A stretch of DNA of 64,000 nt from Marinicauda algicola. GTDB lineage: Bacteria > Pseudomonadota > Alphaproteobacteria > Caulobacterales > Maricaulaceae. Location of the stretch: assembly GCF_017161425.1 (NCBI RefSeq), contig NZ_CP071057.1, positions 1,302,001 through 1,366,000 of the forward strand. The letters run 5' to 3'. The notes under the pieces were generated by a model. It worked only from the letters and a program-made list of their open reading frames with translations. It searched no databases and was not told the origin of the DNA. Positions 49,752-57,318 of the stretch are shown piece after piece; position 1 is the first letter of the stretch, and every line of letters begins with the position of its first letter. The translations under genes and the position numbers were made by a program.

Positions 49752-50192
49752 ATAATTGATGATCTCCTCGGGCCGGATCGCGTCGCGCGGCGGCAGAACG
49801 CCGTCCCGCAGATAGCGCCGCGCGACGGCATAGCTCGCCGTGTCGACATCGATGGAGAAGGTGGAGACCGGCTCCTCCTGCGTCACCACGACGGGGTTGG
49901 CGTCGACGTCCTCGTAGCGCTCGCGGTCGATATCGCCGGGCATGGGCTGGGGCATGATCATCGGCTCGGCCGCCATGCGCGCGCCGGTCGCGACGAGGCT
50001 GTAGGCCTCGAGGGCCGACGGGGGCGGCGGCGGCGTCGGCGCGTGAGGCACCGGTTCGGCGGCCTCGCGCTCGCGCGCGAGGTCCGCGCGGCCATCGCCC
50101 TCGTCCTGTACCGTCCGTGCGCAGGCGGTCATCACGAGCAGCACGCCCATCGAGGCGGCGCACAGCCAGTACGTCTTCGAAGTGGTCACCAT
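49752..50192 (-). pseudogene. YfbK-like VWA-domain lipoprotein, N-terminal remnant
   Basis: The ATG at 50192 starts a signal sequence (MVTTSKTYWLCAASMGVLLV) with a lipoprotein-like MTAC cleavage site. A Pro-rich linker follows, then the conserved STFSIDVDTASYAVARRYL and RDGVLPPRDAIRPEEIINY, where the host frame meets the 12-bp junction repeat. Beyond it, the frame runs into element DNA (VGALKSLGF...) and stops at 49698. The rest of the gene lies at 46140-47059. Confidence 0.88.
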
Positions 50193-50274
50193 GATCTGTC
50201 CCTTGGCTCTCGCGTCCCTTGCGAGGGCCACGCTGCGCGGGGCTTGCGGCGTCACCATGCCGGAAATGGGGCGA

Positions 50275-51018
50275 TCAGGGGGCGAGCGTCTCCAGCTCGC
50301 GCCCGACGCGTTCCAGCGCCGCCTCGTCGGTGCCGCGCGCGACGAGAACGATGCCGCGGCGGAAACCGCCCTGCTCGTCTTCCTCGAACCAGGGATAGGA
50401 ACCGATGGAGGTCCGGGGGTGGGCCTGCTGGATTTCGGACAGGCGTGCGGCGATGTCGCCCTCGCGCACGCCCTCGAGCCGGACCGAGATGCTGCGGGTC
50501 ACCGCCCCGCCCTCGATGCGGGGGGCGATGTCCTCCAGCATGCCGCGCACGATCTGGGGCACGCCGGCGAGCACGAAGACGTTCTCGATCTGGAAGCCCG
50601 GCGCGCCGGTGACGGGGTTCTCGATGAGGCGCGCGCCCTCGGGGATGCGCGCCATCTTCAGGCGCGCCGGCGTCAGCTCGGTCTTCGCCTTCGCGTACCA
50701 CGCCTCGAGGATCGCGCGCGCGTCGGCCCGGATGGAGATCCCGCGCCCGAAGGCCTTCGCGACCGCGTCCGCGGTGATGTCGTCATGGGTCGGCCCGATC
50801 CCGCCGGTGGTGAAGACATAGCTGCAGCGTGCGCGCAGCGCGTCGACCGCCTCGACGATGGCGTCCTCCTCGTCGGCCACGATGCGCACCTCGCGCACGG
50901 TGACGCCGAGCGGGGCGAGGAATTGCGCGATCTGCTGGACGTTCGCGTCGCGGGTGCGCCCGGACAGGATCTCGTCGCCGATCACGACGATGCCGGCGGT
51001 GACCTGGTCTTGTCCCAT
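50275..51018 (-). CDS. CinA-family protein, MoCF domain only
   Basis: The 247-residue protein has the molybdopterin-binding-like fold (about residues 6-170) with VVIGDEILSGRTRDANV, then FTTGGIGPTHDDITADAVA. CinA proteins of this domain may hydrolyse ADP-ribose or be linked to NAD salvage. The C-terminal nicotinamide-nucleotide amidase domain of full CinA is absent; the remaining part (about 180-247) is the small middle domain. It is the first intact gene beyond the broken VWA gene. Confidence 0.9.
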   Translation of the reverse strand: MGQDQVTAGIVVIGDEILSGRTRDANVQQIAQFLAPLGVTVREVRIVADEEDAIVEAVDALRARCSYVFTTGGIGPTHDDITADAVAKAFGRGISIRADARAILEAWYAKAKTELTPARLKMARIPEGARLIENPVTGAPGFQIENVFVLAGVPQIVRGMLEDIAPRIEGGAVTRSISVRLEGVREGDIAARLSEIQQAHPRTSIGSYPWFEEDEQGGFRRGIVLVARGTDEAALERVGRELETLAP

Positions 51019-51041
51019 GGCGGGCTCCTCGCATATGGCTG

Positions 51042-51590
51042 TTGGGCTGGAGATATGCCCGCGCCACGCGCCGAAGGCAAAGCCCGACGGGAGAATTCAC
51101 CCTGCCCCTCGCCCAAGACGATCCCGGCTGGGACCTGCCCCGCCCCTTCATCCGGACCCTCACGGTGAGCGCCGGCGATATCGACGCGTTCGGCCACGCC
51201 AACAACGCGGCCTATCTGCGCTGGGCCGACGAGACGGCCTGGGCGCACTGGGCCGCGGACGGCTACAGCGTGCAGGACTGCCTCGACGCCGACCGCGGCA
51301 TGGCGATCGTGCGCACCGAGGCGGACTATCTCGGCCACGGGCGCGAGGCGGACGAGATCGCCTGCGCGGTGTGGATCGCGCGTTCGGACGGGCGCCTGCG
51401 GGCCGAGCGCTGGTACCAGTTCCGCCGCATCGCGGACGGGGCGACCATCTTCCGCGCGCAGACCCGGCTCGTCTGCTTCCAGCTCTCCACCGGCAGGCCG
51501 GCGCGCATGACGGGCGTCTTCGCGGCCCATTACGCCCGGCCCGCGCCCGATCTCGCCGCGGCGGCGGAGGCGTTTGCCGGGCCCGCGTGA
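51042..51590 (+). CDS. Acyl-CoA thioesterase-like protein (4HBT family)
   Basis: A hotdog-fold thioesterase of about 160-182 residues. The motif SAGDIDAFGHANNAAYLRWADE, seen here as DIDAFGHANNAAYLRW, holds the catalytic Asp typical of 4-hydroxybenzoyl-CoA thioesterases/YbgC. The start is uncertain: TTG at 51042 gives the length stated, but homology begins only at about residue 36, so a start further inside is possible. It is divergent from the CinA-like gene. The substrate is unknown. Confidence 0.8.
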   Translation: MGWRYARATRRRQSPTGEFTLPLAQDDPGWDLPRPFIRTLTVSAGDIDAFGHANNAAYLRWADETAWAHWAADGYSVQDCLDADRGMAIVRTEADYLGHGREADEIACAVWIARSDGRLRAERWYQFRRIADGATIFRAQTRLVCFQLSTGRPARMTGVFAAHYARPAPDLAAAAEAFAGPA

Positions 51591-51757
51591 GAGCGCCGGC
51601 TCGCGGGCGCGGTCCGCAGGCGGACCCGGCCGGAAGCGGCACAGGAGATGCCGCTCCCCCGCGAGCGCGCCGGCCGGGCTGAAACCGGTTCGCGCCGGCG
51701 CCGTTTCATTCCCGGCCGGACGCGGCTATATGGGGGTCAGAAGAAGGAGAGCGAGCG

Positions 51758-52579
51758 GTGAGCGACGCCAATCTCGAGACCGAAACCGTCAGCCGCGACG
51801 GACGCATCAAGCGCCACGGGCCGGAAGGCTTCGAGGGGATGCGCAAGGCGGGATTCATCGCGGCCTCCGCGCTCGACGATCTCGTCGGCTTCGTGCAGCC
51901 GGGCGTGACCACCCAGGAGATCGACGACCGGGTGCGCAACTTCTTCCTCGCCCAGGGCGCGGTGCCGGCGACGCTCTTCTATCGCGGTTACACCAAGAGC
52001 TCGTGCACCTCGATCAATCACGTCGTGTGCCACGGCATCCCGAACGACAAGCCGCTGAAGGAAGGCGACATCGTCAATATCGACGTCACCTGCATCAAGG
52101 ACGGATGGCACGGCGATACCAGCCGCATGTTCCCGGTCGGGGAAATCCGGCGCAAGGCCGAGCGCCTGATCGAGGTGACCTACGAGGCCCTGATGCGCGG
52201 CATCGCCCAGGTGAAACCGGGCAACACGTTCGGCGATATCGGCGCGGCGATCCAGGAATACGCGGAAGCCCAGCGCACCGGGGTGGTGCGCGATTTCTGC
52301 GGCCACGGCATCGGACGGCTGTTCCACGACGCGCCCAACGTGCTGCACTTCGGCGAGCGCGGCACCGGCGAGCGCCTGGAGCCGGGCATGTTCTTCACCA
52401 TCGAACCGATGCTCAATGCCGGAAAGCCCACCGTGAAGGTGCTCGCCGACGGCTGGACCGCCGTGACCCGCGACAAGTCGCTCTCGGCCCAGTTCGAGCA
52501 CACGGTGGGCGTGACCGAGGACGGGGTGGAGATCTTCACCAAGTCGCCCAAGGGCTATGACTGCCCGCCCTGGGCCTGA
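51758..52579 (+). CDS. map: Methionine aminopeptidase, type I
   Basis: The 273-residue enzyme removes N-terminal Met from new proteins. Metal ligands are visible: Asp in NIDVTCIKDGWHGDTSRMF (two Asp), His in CGHGIGRLFH, Glu in FFTIEPML and Glu in FEHTVGVTEDG. The start is GTG at 51758, with AAGGAG nine bases ahead. It is a single gene, convergent with the small membrane genes. Confidence 0.96.
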   Translation: MSDANLETETVSRDGRIKRHGPEGFEGMRKAGFIAASALDDLVGFVQPGVTTQEIDDRVRNFFLAQGAVPATLFYRGYTKSSCTSINHVVCHGIPNDKPLKEGDIVNIDVTCIKDGWHGDTSRMFPVGEIRRKAERLIEVTYEALMRGIAQVKPGNTFGDIGAAIQEYAEAQRTGVVRDFCGHGIGRLFHDAPNVLHFGERGTGERLEPGMFFTIEPMLNAGKPTVKVLADGWTAVTRDKSLSAQFEHTVGVTEDGVEIFTKSPKGYDCPPWA

Positions 52580-52968
52580 GCGCCCCTGTCGAATCGGGCA
52601 AGTTCGACATCGAGTTCGCCGAGCAGTTTCTCAAGCTGGAGCCGCGCGCCGAAGCGTCCCATGCGCTCGCCGGCCAGGCCGCCCACGAGAAATCCCGCCA
52701 GAGCGGCGATGAACGCTCCGCCCCACAGCCGTATCCCCTCGACCCCCATGCCGGACAGTCCGGCGAGAACCGCTCCTCCGCCGACGAGGAATGCAAGCAA
52801 GGCCAGGGCACGCGCCGTGGTGCAACCGCAGGCGAAATAGGCGGCATTCAAGCGGCCCTCGAATCGGAGCAGCTCGGGGTGCGCGAGGCGGATGGCGTCG
52901 AAGCTGGACGGCGATGCCGCCTTGAGCCGCACCAGATCGCCGCGCGTCTCGATCGTGAGTACCGTCAC
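52555..52968 (-). CDS. Small two-pass membrane protein, unknown
   Basis: A 137-residue protein with a soluble start (about 1-45), a Cys-containing turn (YFACGCTT), two hydrophobic segments (about 52-73 and 80-100), and a charged C-terminal helix (LQLEKLLGELDVELARF). The start is GTG at 52968, which overlaps the stop of the upstream 56-aa gene (GTGA), so translation is coupled. Its end overlaps the end of map by 25 bp. I do not recognise the family. It belongs to the operon that begins with the zincin-like gene. Confidence 0.7.
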   Translation of the reverse strand: MTVLTIETRGDLVRLKAASPSSFDAIRLAHPELLRFEGRLNAAYFACGCTTARALALLAFLVGGGAVLAGLSGMGVEGIRLWGGAFIAALAGFLVGGLAGERMGRFGARLQLEKLLGELDVELARFDRGAQAQGGQS

Positions 52969-53135
52969 AAAATCCGCCAAACGACGTAGGCGACCAGTGC
53001 GACCACCGCGGCGAGTCCGGCTGTCAGGGAAAAGCTGAACCACGGTCCGGGCGAACCGCAGACCTCGTCCTTGCCGTGGTCGTGATGGTGCGGGTGTTCA
53101 GGGGTATGCGGCTCGGCTTCAGGTTTGCGCGCCAT
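52965..53135 (-). CDS. 56-residue His-rich single-pass membrane protein
   Basis: A short gene with ATG at 53135 and a GGGAGA ribosome site 9 bases ahead. The first 25 residues are polar, with a histidine cluster (PHTPEHPHHHDHGKDE) and a lone Cys, followed by one transmembrane helix (about residues 32-54). It starts 19 bp after the zincin gene and its stop overlaps the next start by 4 bp. No family is recognised. The His cluster could bind metal, which is inference only. Confidence 0.65.
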   Translation of the reverse strand: MARKPEAEPHTPEHPHHHDHGKDEVCGSPGPWFSFSLTAGLAAVVALVAYVVWRIL

Positions 53136-53154
53136 GAGGGTTGTCTCCCGGAAT

Positions 53155-54117
53155 CTAGAGATAGGTGCAGTGGCGGCTCGATCGCACCACGGAAATCTGC
53201 CAGTTCGTCAGCGTTGGGCCGCCGCTCGGTCCGGACGAGAACATCAGGTTCGTCGCACCGCCATTATGTCCAAGAAGACAGGCATGGCCGATCTCGTGCG
53301 CGATCGTGTCCTGGCCCGATGTCGGCTCGATGACGATATAGTCCTGCGTGCCCGCCATCGAGCAGCCAACGGTGTTGGAAGGCGAATTGGGCAGGACGTC
53401 TGGAATGACGAAAGCGAATATCTCCCCGCCATAACCCAGGACGCGCCGCCAATTGCTCTTGAAGCGGCACATGTTGATCGCGAGCTGGAAATAGGAGCCA
53501 GCAAGCCAGAGATCGTTGAAGAATCCGCCTGCGCCGCATTGAACATTGAGTGCGGCCCGCGGTGCCGGCACACGCGATGTGCAATAGCCGGTGAAACGAA
53601 GGTCGATATTGCACAGCGTATCGTAGGCCCGGATCGCGTAGTCCACCTGCGGCTGAATCTGCGCCGGCGTCGCGACCGGCGTTCCGTTCACTACCGGAAT
53701 GATCACGCCGAAGTACATCTTCTTGCGCGGCCGGAGTCCGGCAAGACTCGCGACGAAGTCGAGAACGCCCACGATCCGCCAGACGATCTCGATCAGCCAG
53801 TTCCAGATCGCCCGGATGATGCCGCCAATGATCGGAATGGCCAAGACGAGATTGATGATCCAGCCCGCGACATCGAGTACGAAATTGACCGTTTCGCAAA
53901 CGACGCGAACCACCCATTTCCCGACGGTCACCGTGACCCATCGCACAACCTTGACCAGAATGGTCACGAACCAGCAGATCAGCTTGTTCAGGCAGAGCAT
54001 CCACCACTTGCACTTCTCCTCGCGGCAGCGCTGCTCCTGACGTTCCTCCCACTCTTCAATCGGCTTTTCGACTTCCTCCTCGATCCACTCGTGGATCTCT
54101 CGACAACTCCGACCCAT
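53155..54117 (-). CDS. Membrane-anchored metzincin-like protease with Trp/Cys-rich N-terminal domain
   Basis: The 320-residue protein has three parts. Residues 1-48 are charged and rich in Trp and Cys (C5, C31, C36, C42, C48). Residues 49-125 are a row of amphipathic/hydrophobic helices with repeated VVxWV pattern and a C74. Residues 135-320 form a domain with the zinc motif HEIGHACLLGH (His274, Glu275, His278, His284) and a following NLM (290-292) that fits a Met-turn. The motif has metzincin spacing HExxHxxxxxH, but the usual Gly at position 281 is Leu. It is probably a metalloprotease that acts at a membrane. The gene is less GC-rich than its neighbours and has an AT-rich upstream region, which suggests transfer. 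Confidence 0.72.
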   Translation of the reverse strand: MGRSCREIHEWIEEEVEKPIEEWEERQEQRCREEKCKWWMLCLNKLICWFVTILVKVVRWVTVTVGKWVVRVVCETVNFVLDVAGWIINLVLAIPIIGGIIRAIWNWLIEIVWRIVGVLDFVASLAGLRPRKKMYFGVIIPVVNGTPVATPAQIQPQVDYAIRAYDTLCNIDLRFTGYCTSRVPAPRAALNVQCGAGGFFNDLWLAGSYFQLAINMCRFKSNWRRVLGYGGEIFAFVIPDVLPNSPSNTVGCSMAGTQDYIVIEPTSGQDTIAHEIGHACLLGHNGGATNLMFSSGPSGGPTLTNWQISVVRSSRHCTYL

Positions 54118-54130
54118 AAATGCCTCCCCG

Positions 54131-54148
54131 AAAACTATCTATAGTTTT
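54131..54148. promoter_or_regulatory. Palindrome upstream of the zincin gene
   Basis: AAAACTAT (54131-54138) and ATAGTTTT (54141-54148) form a perfect inverted repeat with a 2-base spacer, 14 bp before the zincin start codon. It lies in a markedly AT-rich spacer between divergent genes. It may be an operator. Confidence 0.5.
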
Positions 54149-54234
54149 ATAGCAAATTATTACAGCTTGAATGTGTTTGCAAACTTTCGCGTAAGTATAG
54201 AAAGTATCGTATCTTTCAGACGAATGAGACACGT

Positions 54235-54927
54235 GTGACCGCCCCCGGACCGGACGAACCCCATTTCCACGGACACCGCGACCGCCTTCGTGCGCGCTTC
54301 GCCGAGGCGGGCGGCAGCGCGCTCGCCGATTACGAGCTGCTGGAGCTTTTCCTGTTCCGCTCGATCCCGCGGCGCGACGTGAAGCCGCTCGCCAAGGCGC
54401 TGATCGCGCGTTTCGGCGATCTCGGGCGGGTGGTGAACGCCGACCCGGCCCAGCTCACAGAGGTGGAGGGCATCTCCGAGAAGGTCGCGCTCGACCTCAA
54501 ACTCCTGCACGCCGCCTCGGTCCGCATCGCGCGCGAGCAGGTCACCGGCCGGCCGGTCATCGCCTCCTGGTCGGCGCTCCTGGACTATTGCCGCACGGCG
54601 CTGCAGCACGCCTCCACCGAGGAATTCCGGGTGCTGTTCCTGGACAAGAAGAACCGGCTCATCGCCGACGAATTCCAGGCCCGCGGCACGGTCGATCACG
54701 CCCCGGTCTATCCGCGCGAGATCGTCAAGCGGGCCCTGGCTCTCGACGCCTCGGCACTGATCCTGGTGCACAACCACCCCAGCGGCGATCCGACCCCGTC
54801 GAGCGCCGACATCGAGATGACCAAGCGCCTGAAGGAGGCCGCCAAGCCCTTCGACATCGTCATCCACGACCATCTCGTCGTCGGACGCGACAAGACGGCG
54901 AGCTTCAAGGCGCTGGGGTTGTTGTAG
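54235..54927 (+). CDS. radC: RadC-family JAB/MPN-domain protein
   Basis: The 230-residue protein has a helix-hairpin-helix N-terminal part ([25 protein letters not shown]) and a C-terminal JAMM-like domain with [18 protein letters not shown], where the His-x-His and Asp metal ligands are seen, and HDHLVVG. RadC was once linked to DNA repair, but its true role is unclear. The start is GTG at 54235. It is divergent from the zincin gene, and the next gene starts one base after its stop. Confidence 0.93.
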   Translation: MTAPGPDEPHFHGHRDRLRARFAEAGGSALADYELLELFLFRSIPRRDVKPLAKALIARFGDLGRVVNADPAQLTEVEGISEKVALDLKLLHAASVRIAREQVTGRPVIASWSALLDYCRTALQHASTEEFRVLFLDKKNRLIADEFQARGTVDHAPVYPREIVKRALALDASALILVHNHPSGDPTPSSADIEMTKRLKEAAKPFDIVIHDHLVVGRDKTASFKALGLL

Positions 54928-54928
54928 T

Positions 54929-55621
54929 GTGACGGAAGCGGTTGGGGAACCGAGGCCCGGCAGGATGCTCCAGCAAATTTTACATCGGCACGCTGATGCC
55001 CGGCTGATCGTCTTTCTGCGTGGTGAATACCGTGAGCGCTCCTTCCGGGAGTCCGGCCGTTTCAGGGCGGGCGACTTTCTGATACGTCCGGCATATTACG
55101 CTCACGACGGGATCGGCGATGACACCGTCCATTATGTGGCTCTGCCACTCTCCCGCAACGCGGTCAGCGCCCATCTGGCAAGGCACGGATGGAAGGCTCG
55201 ACGAGGACAAGTGAGCGAAGCTTTGCTTCGGGCGGTGCGCAACGGAGATTGCAGCGGCGACGAGCTGATCAAGGAGCGGCCGACCCTGTCCTTGGCCGAG
55301 GATGAGGATGAAAGTGCGCTCTCGCGAATTGCGAGCGCGCTATGGCAAACCAATCCGGGGACCTTAAGAGCCCTCGCCCGGTCAGAGCGTCTGCTACCCT
55401 GGACCCTGACGCGGGCGTTCAAGCGGAATTATGGTGTCGCGCCGTCCCAATACCGCAAGGAAGCGATGGCACAGCATGCGCTCAGCCTGATAGCTGAGAC
55501 GGACATGAATATTGCGGCGATCGCCGCAATTTCGGGGTTTGCCGATCAAAGCCATCTCTGCCGGACGCTTCGCGCGATCACGGGCGCCACGCCGACCTCG
55601 CTTCGGCGCTCGCTCACATGA
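54929..55621 (+). CDS. AraC-family transcriptional regulator
   Basis: The 230-residue protein has a small cupin-like N-terminal part (about 25-85, with RAGDFLIRPAYYAHDG) and two C-terminal HTH motifs (about 145-228): LLPWTLTRAFKRNYGVAPSQY and MNIAAIAAISGFADQSHLCR. Such proteins bind DNA as activators. The start is GTG at 54929, one base after the radC stop. The serine hydrolase gene 86 bp downstream is a possible target. The ligand is unknown. Confidence 0.88.
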   Translation: MTEAVGEPRPGRMLQQILHRHADARLIVFLRGEYRERSFRESGRFRAGDFLIRPAYYAHDGIGDDTVHYVALPLSRNAVSAHLARHGWKARRGQVSEALLRAVRNGDCSGDELIKERPTLSLAEDEDESALSRIASALWQTNPGTLRALARSERLLPWTLTRAFKRNYGVAPSQYRKEAMAQHALSLIAETDMNIAAIAAISGFADQSHLCRTLRAITGATPTSLRRSLT

Positions 55622-55707
55622 CCGGGTGCAAGAACGTTCAAGCTGGACACAGGCAAGGAGGCTAAACCTAACAAGAGAGAGGACCCTAACTCCACGGAGC
55701 CGACAAG

Positions 55708-56829
55708 GTGCGCATCATCGGGGCGATAGCCTGCCTCTGCCTCACCGCAGCCTGCGCCGAAAGTGAGCCGGCGCGCTCATCCACTGCACCTTCGTCGCGC
55801 GTTTGCCCAACGCTCACGGTATCGCTCGACGCAGACCTACGGGCGCACATAGATCCGATCCTGGAGGCGAAGGCGGAAGAGGGCTTTGCCGGTCAGGTGG
55901 CCGTGCTGGACGGCGACCAGATCATCTATCTTGGCGCTGCTGGCCATGCTGATCTCGCCAGCGAGATTCCGGTCACCCACGAAACCCATTTTCAGGTTTC
56001 CTCGATCACGAAATATCTGACGGCCGTCTTGATTCTCAAAGCTTCGGAAGAGGGCCTTATCGACTTGGGCGATCCCGCCGGCACATCGATCGGCGACGTC
56101 GAGGCCATCCCGCAGACCTATGCGCAGATTCTGGCCCACACGGCGGGATATGCGAGCAGCTATATTGCGGAGAATTACGACGACAACGCGTTGGCCTTGA
56201 GCGGTATACTCGATGCGAACCCCGAAGCCGCGTCGCGCGCTGGAGAATTTCGCTACTCCAACGATGGTTACGACCTGCTCGGCATTCTGGTCGAGCGGAT
56301 ATACCGGACCTCCTATGAGGGAGCGGCGCAACTCGAAGTGCTCGATCCGGCCTGCGTGGACGCAGGGTTCTGGGGGCAGGTTGATCACTCCGATCCGACC
56401 GCATTCGCACGAGCCCTAATCGAGCCGCCCCCGGCATTGCTCCGGCGAAACTATGGCATGCTTGGCGCTTCAGGGCTCCTCATAAGCGCTCAGGGCCTGC
56501 TTCAGCTTCAGCATGCCATCGAGTCGGAGGCGGTGTTGGGTGCCACGCACGGTGAACTCATCGAGCCGCGGGCGGAACTGAGCATAGGGCGAGCCACCTA
56601 TGGCGGTTTTCTTGTCGAACGTCCCGGTCTCGGCCGAGCACTCTCGCTGAGAGGATATATGGATTGGGGAGATAACGCCTATCTGATGGATTATCTCGAA
56701 TGCGATCTGACGCTTGCGATCGTGACCAGTCGCGGCCCCCGCGAAGACAGCGGTAAAAGCCCCTTCCGCGATCAACTCCTTGAGCCCATTGAAGCCGAAC
56801 TCGCGCCGTTTTGCGAAAGCCCGGCATGA
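55708..56829 (+). CDS. Serine hydrolase lipoprotein, class C beta-lactamase/esterase family
   Basis: The 373-residue protein has a lipoprotein signal with LTAAC (Cys16), so it is probably tethered in the periplasm or outer membrane. The active-site motifs are Ser99-Ile-Thr-Lys102 (SxxK) and Tyr183-Ser-Asn185 (YxN), with an HTAGY block at about residue 144. Members include esterases, D-aminopeptidases and low-activity beta-lactamases; true AmpC activity should not be assumed. The start is GTG. Codon use is a little more AT-rich than the housekeeping genes. Confidence 0.88.
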   Translation: MRIIGAIACLCLTAACAESEPARSSTAPSSRVCPTLTVSLDADLRAHIDPILEAKAEEGFAGQVAVLDGDQIIYLGAAGHADLASEIPVTHETHFQVSSITKYLTAVLILKASEEGLIDLGDPAGTSIGDVEAIPQTYAQILAHTAGYASSYIAENYDDNALALSGILDANPEAASRAGEFRYSNDGYDLLGILVERIYRTSYEGAAQLEVLDPACVDAGFWGQVDHSDPTAFARALIEPPPALLRRNYGMLGASGLLISAQGLLQLQHAIESEAVLGATHGELIEPRAELSIGRATYGGFLVERPGLGRALSLRGYMDWGDNAYLMDYLECDLTLAIVTSRGPREDSGKSPFRDQLLEPIEAELAPFCESPA

Positions 56830-56863
56830 AGTGAGGAAATCCGGCTGATCGCGTGAAGCCGGC

Positions 56864-57250
56864 CTACCCCTCCACCGGCTCCCACAGCTCGATCTTCAGC
56901 CCGTTCGGGTCCATCACCCAGGCGAAGCGGCCCTGGGCGTAGCGCACGGGCTCGCCGGCGAGCGGGACGCCGGCCTTCTCGATGCGCGCGATCATGGCGT
57001 CGAGATCGTCGACGATGAAGTTCAGCATGAAGGCCTTGGAGGAGGGCGAGAAATACCGGTTGTCCCCGCGCAGGGGCGCGACCACGGTGCGCGCGCCCGC
57101 ACCGTGCTCCATCACGCTCTCGCGGTGGGGAAAATCGAGGCTTCCCGATCCGTTCAGCTCGATGCCGAGCACGACCTTGTACCAGGCGAGCGTCTCCTGA
57201 GGGTCGCAGCACCGGAAGTACACGCCGCCGACACCGAGCACTTTCGCCAT
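56864..57250 (-). CDS. VOC-family (glyoxalase-like) protein
   Basis: The 128-residue protein has the paired beta-alpha-beta3 fold of the vicinal-oxygen-chelate family: GVGGVYFRCCDPQETLAWY at the start, AFMLNFIVDDLDAMIARIE in the middle and WVMDPNGLKIELWEP at the end with the metal-binding Glu. The ATG at 57250 follows AGGAGGCGG; the upstream extension to 57316 is rejected. Function within the family (lyase, dioxygenase or resistance protein) is not clear. Confidence 0.88.
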   Translation of the reverse strand: MAKVLGVGGVYFRCCDPQETLAWYKVVLGIELNGSGSLDFPHRESVMEHGAGARTVVAPLRGDNRYFSPSSKAFMLNFIVDDLDAMIARIEKAGVPLAGEPVRYAQGRFAWVMDPNGLKIELWEPVEG

Positions 57251-57318
57251 GAGCCGCCTCCTGCTTAATAGCGGCACAATCGCAATCGCGGCCCGCGCGT
57301 TCCCGACAGGAGGCACCG

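Larger units (their letters stand above)
47048..49763. mobile_element. Degenerate integrated element in the VWA gene
   Basis: The 12-bp sequence ATAATTGATGAT occurs at both borders (47048-47059 and 49752-49763). Outside these repeats the two host halves join in frame (...PEEIINY + FDYAYP...), so the interval is an insertion of about 2.7 kb. A tyrosine recombinase remnant lies just inside the left border, as in integrative elements. Candidate arm sites CTGCACACT (47112-47120) and its inverse AGTGTGCAG (49663-49671) stand near the two ends. The interior lacks cargo apart from one small ORF. Confidence 0.85.

Noticed and set aside
55708-56829. AmpC beta-lactamase with adjacent AraC-type regulator as a resistance module
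   Set aside because: SxxK and YxN motifs are shared with esterases and peptidases, AmpC is normally paired with a LysR regulator, and the third lactamase motif is not convincing. Only the serine hydrolase family is claimed.
56057-57212. Several minus-strand frames opposite the serine hydrolase and around the VOC gene
   Set aside because: They lack ribosome sites and have antisense composition; the plus-strand hydrolase and the 128-residue VOC frame explain the region.
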